Below, piece after piece: positions 59,619-64,000 of a stretch of DNA of 64,000 nucleotides. Made by a program: the position numbers and the translations under genes. The notes below the pieces were generated by a model that had not been told where the DNA came from, did no database searches, and saw nothing but the letters and a program-made list of their open reading frames with translations. The stretch lies in assembly GCA_943369755.1 (NCBI GenBank), contig CALROG020000018.1, forward strand, positions 8,237 through 72,236, read 5' to 3'. Every line of letters starts with the position of its first letter. The first letter of the stretch is position 1. The stretch is from CALROG01 sp943369755. Lineage in GTDB: Bacteria > Pseudomonadota > Gammaproteobacteria > Burkholderiales > Burkholderiaceae_C.

Positions 59619-61538
59619 TCAGGTACCGATCACACCGCCGTCGGCCTTGCGGATCACCACCGTGGCAGAGCGCGGGCGGCCGCTGGCGCGTTGGTCAGGC
59701 CAGTTGGAATTCTTGCGCGGCTCCGCCGGGTCGCTGCGCTCCGACGGGCTTTCGCCCGGGTGCTGGACATTGATGAACATGGTGCGGCCATCCGGCGTGG
59801 CCGTGGCACCGGTGATCTCGCAGCCGTTGGGGCCGGTCAGGAAGCGGCGGATTTCGCCGGTCTTCACATCCGCAGCCAGCATGGCGTTGTTGCCCAGGTT
59901 CTTCAAGTCGCCCTTGCCCATGGCTGAGGTCGACATGTCGGTCTGAATCCACAGCACGCCGCGCGCGTCCGTCCACAAGCCGTCCGGGCAGCCGAAGGCG
60001 TCGCCCTTGACGTTGCCCTTGGCCTCGGCACGTGCGTTGGCCGGGTCGCCGGCCAGCACGAAGTGGTTCCACTGGAAGGTGATGCCGTCAAAGTCGCCGT
60101 CTTCCTTCCAGCGAATGATGTTGCCCATGGTGTTGTTGGCGCGCGGGTTCATGGCGTCCACGCCCGGCTGTTTGTCGGCACCGCGGTTGCTGTTGTTGGT
60201 GAGCGTGCAATAGACCCAGCCCTGCTTGTCGATGTCAATCCACTCGGGGCGGTCCATCTTGGTGGCACCCAATGCATCGCTGGCCTGGCGGCTCTTGATC
60301 AGCACCTCGCCCTGGTCGGCAAAGCCGTTGGCTGCCGTCAGCGGGCCTTGCCCTTGGGTCAACGCCAGCCAGCGGCCCTTGCCGTCGGCGTCGAACTTGG
60401 CGACGTACAGGGTGCCGTGGTCCAGCAACTCGGCGTTCTCGCGGGCACCGCCGGGTTTGATGCGGTCGCGGCTGACAAACTTGTAGATGTATTCAAAGCG
60501 CGCGTCTTCGCCCGAATACACCACCGCCTTGCCGTCGCGGGTGGTGGCAACCGTCGCGCCTTCGTGCGCTGCGCGGCCCAACGCGGTGCGCTTGACGGGC
60601 GTGCTGCTGGGGTTGAGCGGATCAAACTCGACCACCCAGCCAAAGCGGTTTGGCTCATTGGGGTTCTTGCTGGCGTCAAACCGCGCGTCGTGTTCGTGCC
60701 AGCGGTAGCCCACCGGGTCACCCTTGCGCAGGCCCCAGCGCCGCTCGTGGGCGTTGGGCTCGTCCGGGCCCTTGAAATAGAAAATGAAGTTTTCTTCACA
60801 GGTCAGGTAGGTGCCCCAGGGGGTGATCCCACTGCCGCAGTTGTTCAAAGTGCCCAGCACCCGTGTGCCCGACGGGTCAGCTGCGGTGCGCATCAGTGCA
60901 TGGCCGGCGGCCGGGCCGCTGACATTCATGGGCGTGCGTGCCGTAATGCGGCGAGCCCACGGCGAAGGCCGAACCATCTGCCATTTGCCGTCTTTTTGCT
61001 CCACCTCTACCACCGCCACACCGTGGGCAGCCTGCGCCTTGCGCACCTTCTCGGCGGTCCAGGTTTTCATGCCGTCGGCATGCAGCAGGCCGTCGTCGGC
61101 GTACTCGTGGTTCATCACCAGCAGGCCCGACTTGCTGCCCTCTTGCGCGAAGAAATGAATGCCGTCGTGATGCATGCCCATCTGCGCCTCCTGGTCGGCG
61201 GCAGAGTTGCTGGCGTCGTCCTTGAAGGCCGGCATTTCGCCCGACAGGCCCACCGGCTCGCCCCATGCGGCAATCACTTCAGCAATGTAGCCCTCGGGCA
61301 CGGTGATGCGGTCCAGCGTGGAAACCGGGACGCTCTTGAAGCCCAGCAGTGGCCCGGCCATGCCGCCCATTGCCGCACAACCGGGCAACGACACCGCCGC
61401 CAGCGGTGCCAGCACACCCGCCAGCGCGCCACCCAGACCACCGCGCAGGATGGTGCGGCGCGATGGCAGGGAAACCTCATGGATGCTGGGGTTGGAAGAG
61501 CGGTTGCTGTCCTCCATCCGGGAAAAGTCTTTGGCCAT
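59619..61538 (-). CDS. phoX: PhoX-family alkaline phosphatase (Tat-exported)
   Basis: 639 residues from ATG 61538. A twin-arginine signal (SLPSRRTILRGGLGGALAGV) is followed by the PhoX/DUF839 beta-propeller: LLVMNHEYADDGLLHADGMK, GTLNNCGSGITPWGTYLTCE, YKFVSRDRIKPGG and DGLWTDARGVLWIQTD. PhoX is a calcium/iron-dependent periplasmic phosphomonoesterase usually made when phosphate is scarce. It lies 5 kb from the phosphonate genes, in the same physiological theme. No convincing Pho box was seen. Confidence 0.88.
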   Translation of the reverse strand: MAKDFSRMEDSNRSSNPSIHEVSLPSRRTILRGGLGGALAGVLAPLAAVSLPGCAAMGGMAGPLLGFKSVPVSTLDRITVPEGYIAEVIAAWGEPVGLSGEMPAFKDDASNSAADQEAQMGMHHDGIHFFAQEGSKSGLLVMNHEYADDGLLHADGMKTWTAEKVRKAQAAHGVAVVEVEQKDGKWQMVRPSPWARRITARTPMNVSGPAAGHALMRTAADPSGTRVLGTLNNCGSGITPWGTYLTCEENFIFYFKGPDEPNAHERRWGLRKGDPVGYRWHEHDARFDASKNPNEPNRFGWVVEFDPLNPSSTPVKRTALGRAAHEGATVATTRDGKAVVYSGEDARFEYIYKFVSRDRIKPGGARENAELLDHGTLYVAKFDADGKGRWLALTQGQGPLTAANGFADQGEVLIKSRQASDALGATKMDRPEWIDIDKQGWVYCTLTNNSNRGADKQPGVDAMNPRANNTMGNIIRWKEDGDFDGITFQWNHFVLAGDPANARAEAKGNVKGDAFGCPDGLWTDARGVLWIQTDMSTSAMGKGDLKNLGNNAMLAADVKTGEIRRFLTGPNGCEITGATATPDGRTMFINVQHPGESPSERSDPAEPRKNSNWPDQRASGRPRSATVVIRKADGGVIGT

Positions 61539-61628
61539 GGTGTCTTTTAGAAGCAGCCGCAAAGTCGCGGCCAGCCTCGAATGATCAGGCTCATTGGTGA
61601 CAGTTTTTTGACTACGCTTTTCAGCGCG

Positions 61629-61931
61629 TCAGCGCGGAGCTCCCTTTTCGCGCAGCAGCTTGGCCGCCACACAAGCGCCGGCGCTGGCCTCGATCCGCTG
61701 CAACTCCGCCTCGCTCACATAGCTGCCAGACACCCGATTGCCCACTTCATTGCCGGCCGACTGGCGGACAAAACGCAGCGCGTCGATGTACTCGCGGACC
61801 TCACGGCGGCAACGCCCCTCATCGGCCTGCGCCAGCTTGACGTCGCCGCGCCGCTCGGGCACCGCCGGCTGGGCCCCCAGATAAGTTGCCGAAACGGCCA
61901 ATACGGCCAGCGCGTAAAAACTTTTTTGCAT
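61629..61931 (-). CDS. small secreted protein of unknown function
   Basis: 100 residues with a signal peptide (MQKSFYALAVLAVSATYLGA) and a short mature part rich in Arg/Glu with two Cys (RCRREVREYIDALRFV; ASAGACVAAKLL), which may form a disulfide. I do not recognise a family. It lies between phoX and gapA on the same strand, with GGGGG upstream of the start. Confidence 0.65.
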   Translation of the reverse strand: MQKSFYALAVLAVSATYLGAQPAVPERRGDVKLAQADEGRCRREVREYIDALRFVRQSAGNEVGNRVSGSYVSEAELQRIEASAGACVAAKLLREKGAPR

Positions 61932-62055
61932 CGCGAACCCCCTTGTTCAGTTGAATCACTGAACCTGATTGTTCGGGCCTGCTGTGTCGAGACAATGACG
62001 CAGTGCAACAAAAGGTACGCGCCCAGTGGCGCGCGGCTCCCGGAAAAGCGACTGC

Positions 62056-63054
62056 TTACTTTGAAACCACGCGCACCATTTCAAGGCACTTGTTCGAGTA
62101 GCCCCATTCGTTGTCGTACCAGGCCACCACCTTGATGAAGGTGCCGTCCAGTGCAATGCTGGCGTCGGCGTCAAACACGCTGGTGCAGGTTTCGCCACGG
62201 AAGTCGGTGGCCACCACTTTGTCTTCGGTGTAGCCAAGGATGCCCTTGAGTGCGCCTTCACTCTGCGCCTTCATCTCTGCGCAAATTTCCTTGAGCGTGG
62301 CTTCCTTGTTGAGTTCACAGGTCAGGTCCACCACCGACACATCAGACGTTGGCACACGGAAGCTCATGCCGGTGAGCTTTTTGTTCAGCTCGGGAATCAC
62401 GACACCCACCGCCTTGGCCGCGCCGGTGCTGGACGGAATGATGTTTTCAAGAATGCCGCGGCCGCCGCGCCAGTCTTTGTTGCTGGGGCCGTCCACCGTC
62501 TTTTGGGTGGCGGTGGCGGCGTGCACCGTGGTCATCAGGCCGCGCTTGATGCCCCATTTGTCGTGCAGCACTTTGGCCAGAGGAGCCAGGCAGTTGGTGG
62601 TGCATGAGGCGTTGGAAATAATGGCCTCACCCTTGTAGGTTTTGTCGTTCACACCAAACACGAACATTGGAGTGTCGTCCTTGGACGGCGCCGAAAAGAT
62701 CACCTTTTTGGCCCCCGCCGCCAGGTGCTTTTCACCCGAGGCTTTGTCCAGGAAAAGGCCCGTGGCTTCAAGCACGATGTCGGCACCGATCTCGTTCCAC
62801 TTCAGGGCGGCAGGGTCACGCTCCTGCGTCAGGCGGATTTTTTTGCCGTTGACGATCAGGGTGTTGCCCTCAACCGAAACCTCGCCCTTGAAGCGGCCAT
62901 GGACCGAGTCGTACTGCAGCATGTACTTGAGGTAGTCGGGCTCCAGCAGGTCGTTGATGCCAACGATCTCGATGTCATTGAAGTTCTGCACGGCTGCGCG
63001 CAACACGTTGCGGCCGATGCGGCCAAAGCCATTGATGCCCAGTTTGATCGTCAT
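62056..63054 (-). CDS. gapA: glyceraldehyde-3-phosphate dehydrogenase
   Basis: 332 residues. NAD-binding GINGFGRIGRNVLRA, catalytic Cys151 in SNASCTTNCLAPLAK, His178 in TTVHAATATQ and the S-loop LTGMSFRVPTSDVSVVDLTC. Converts glyceraldehyde 3-phosphate to 1,3-bisphosphoglycerate. AGGAGC precedes the ATG. It follows the transketolase gene on the same strand, as is common in beta-proteobacteria, with a GNAT remnant between them. Confidence 0.97.
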   Translation of the reverse strand: MTIKLGINGFGRIGRNVLRAAVQNFNDIEIVGINDLLEPDYLKYMLQYDSVHGRFKGEVSVEGNTLIVNGKKIRLTQERDPAALKWNEIGADIVLEATGLFLDKASGEKHLAAGAKKVIFSAPSKDDTPMFVFGVNDKTYKGEAIISNASCTTNCLAPLAKVLHDKWGIKRGLMTTVHAATATQKTVDGPSNKDWRGGRGILENIIPSSTGAAKAVGVVIPELNKKLTGMSFRVPTSDVSVVDLTCELNKEATLKEICAEMKAQSEGALKGILGYTEDKVVATDFRGETCTSVFDADASIALDGTFIKVVAWYDNEWGYSNKCLEMVRVVSK

Positions 63055-63081
63055 GGTTATAAGCTCCTGTAAGTGAAAGAA

Positions 63082-63316
63082 TTACGGTTGCCAGTCGGGC
63101 TGCAACAGCCCCGGTTGAAGCATGTCGTGCCGGGCTTCGCTCCAGAATGCAAGCTCACGCAAACGGCCCTCAACCTGAAAGCCCAATTGCGCAGCCAGGC
63201 CCAACGAAGCCTGGTTGTCCGGATGAACAAGCGCCTCTAACCGCAGCATGCTGGCGATCCAACTCAATCAACCGCAGTCGCGGCGTTTCAAGTGTTGGGA
63301 ACTCCGGTTGTGGCAT
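63082..63316 (-). pseudogene. GNAT acetyltransferase remnant with an internal deletion
   Basis: An ATG at 63316, 11 bp after the transketolase stop, opens PTLETPRLRLIELD, the N-terminal strand of RimJ-like GNAT acetyltransferases. About 15 codons later the homology continues in another frame as MLRLEALVHPDNQASLGLAA, QLGFQVEGRLRELAFW, the family's C-terminal third. The middle third, about 300 bp, is missing. This is a deletion remnant and should make no working enzyme. Confidence 0.75.
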
Positions 63317-63326
63317 CGAGCGGGTT

Positions 63327-64000
63327 CTATTTGGACTGAAGTACTTTGCGCACGGTGTCGGCCACGTTCTCGGGCGTAAAGCCAAAGTGCTTGAACAATA
63401 CAGGTGCCGGGGCCGACTCGCCGTAGGTGTCGATGCCGACCACCGCCGCGCAGCCGTACTTCCACCAGCCGTCGGTGGAACCCATTTCCACCGCGACACG
63501 CGGCACGCCCTTGGGCAGCACCTCGGATTTGTACGCCACAGTCTGCTTGTCAAAGGTGGTGGTCGAAGGCATGGAGACCACGCGAACGGCAATCTTGCGG
63601 GCCGCCAGCAGCTCTTGCGCCTTCAGGGCCAGCTGCACCTCGGAGCCGGTGGCAATGATCACCGCCTGCGGCTTTTTCTTGACGCCCACATCAGCCGGTT
63701 CCGACAACACATAGGCGCCGCGGCTGATGTTGCCCAGGTCGCTCTTGGGCGCGTAGGGCAGGTTCTGACGGCTCAGCAGCAACGCCGTGGGCTTGGCCTT
63801 GTTCTGCAAAGCCACGGCCCAGGCGACCGCCGTTTCGGCCGTGTCGGCGGGGCGCCAGACGTCCAGGTTGGGAATCAGGCGCAGGCTGGCGGCATGCTCG
63901 ATGGACTGGTGCGTAGGGCCGTCTTCACCCAGGCCGATGGAGTCGTGTGTGAACACGTGAACTACCCGCAGCTTCATCAGCGCGGCCATGCGGATGGCAT
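63327..64000 (-). CDS. tkt: transketolase, C-terminal part (partial)
   Basis: The frame is open to the window end; about 220 residues are visible. DSIGLGEDGPTHQSIEHAAS is the transketolase pyrimidine-domain motif and VFTH.. precedes it. The C-terminal domain follows (AVIIATGSEVQLALKAQELL, MPSTTTFDKQT, GYGESAPAPVLFKHFGFTPE). It transfers two-carbon units in the pentose phosphate and Calvin cycles. It is upstream of gapA in the usual order. Confidence 0.96.
   Translation of the reverse strand, partial: AIRMAALMKLRVVHVFTHDSIGLGEDGPTHQSIEHAASLRLIPNLDVWRPADTAETAVAWAVALQNKAKPTALLLSRQNLPYAPKSDLGNISRGAYVLSEPADVGVKKKPQAVIIATGSEVQLALKAQELLAARKIAVRVVSMPSTTTFDKQTVAYKSEVLPKGVPRVAVEMGSTDGWWKYGCAAVVGIDTYGESAPAPVLFKHFGFTPENVADTVRKVLQSK

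Overview
The window is a GC-rich stretch of a betaproteobacterial chromosome, most likely from the Comamonadaceae (Rhodoferax/Polaromonas/Acidovorax type). The reasons are the high-GC codon use, the SWIB-tailed topoisomerase III, PhnR/PhnW/PhnY/PhnA phosphonate genes of the Burkholderiales type, and four copies of a short intergenic repeat (core GCTAT..TAGTGGCT..GCGCA..GCGGGCTACAGCC) that I associate with this family. No rRNA, tRNA or CRISPR array was seen.

Layout. 1-822: the 3' end of topB. 908-18432: one minus-strand, tightly packed block of about 17.5 kb, apparently a single operon read from atzF down to a GntR gene. It encodes allophanate hydrolase (AtzF), a five-gene oligopeptide-type ABC transporter, AtzG/AtzE/AtzH homologues, a BMP-type (nucleoside/AtzT-like) ABC transporter, a formamidase, two biuret-hydrolase-like cysteine hydrolases and a GntR/FCD regulator. 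It looks like uptake and full nitrogen release from a biuret- or carboxybiuret-yielding compound, but no ring-opening enzyme is present. 18557-29046: a polymorphic-toxin region with a large SpvB/FG-GAP protein ending in five LCCL-like modules, an RHS protein with a toxin-like tip, its probable immunity gene, then a graveyard of a frameshifted second tip, an orphan immunity-like gene, an RHS scrap interrupted by an IS66-type end, and a hipA scrap. 29275-38206: a divergent ten-gene operon for a reduced type II secretion/type IV pilus hybrid (PilO/GspM-, PilP/GspC-, secretin-cohesin-, three pseudopilin-, GspF-, GspE-, PilM/GspL- and PilN-like).

38323-49428: a minus-strand run with a degenerate ABC ATPase, a HAD phosphatase, then an aldehyde dehydrogenase, a class I glutamine amidotransferase (PuuD-like), an iron alcohol dehydrogenase and a glutamine-synthetase-like ligase (PuuA/GlnA4-like), followed upstream by phnW and the 2-aminoethylphosphonate (AEP) importer phnT, phnUV fusion and phnS. 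The four middle genes make a chemically complete gamma-glutamylation route for an amino alcohol such as ethanolamine. 49613-56936 on the plus strand: the phosphonate regulator, PhnA, PhnY, a PhnZ-like HD protein, a DMT exporter and a sarcosine/dimethylglycine-dehydrogenase-like enzyme. With PhnW these degrade AEP to acetate and phosphate. A perfect 7+2+7 inverted repeat sits between the divergent phnS and phnR genes.

56964-64000: housekeeping and miscellaneous genes: a hydratase, ProQ/FinO, SlyD, a membrane Mrr-like protein, a Tat-exported PhoX phosphatase, a small secreted protein, gapA, a GNAT remnant and the 3' part of the transketolase gene.
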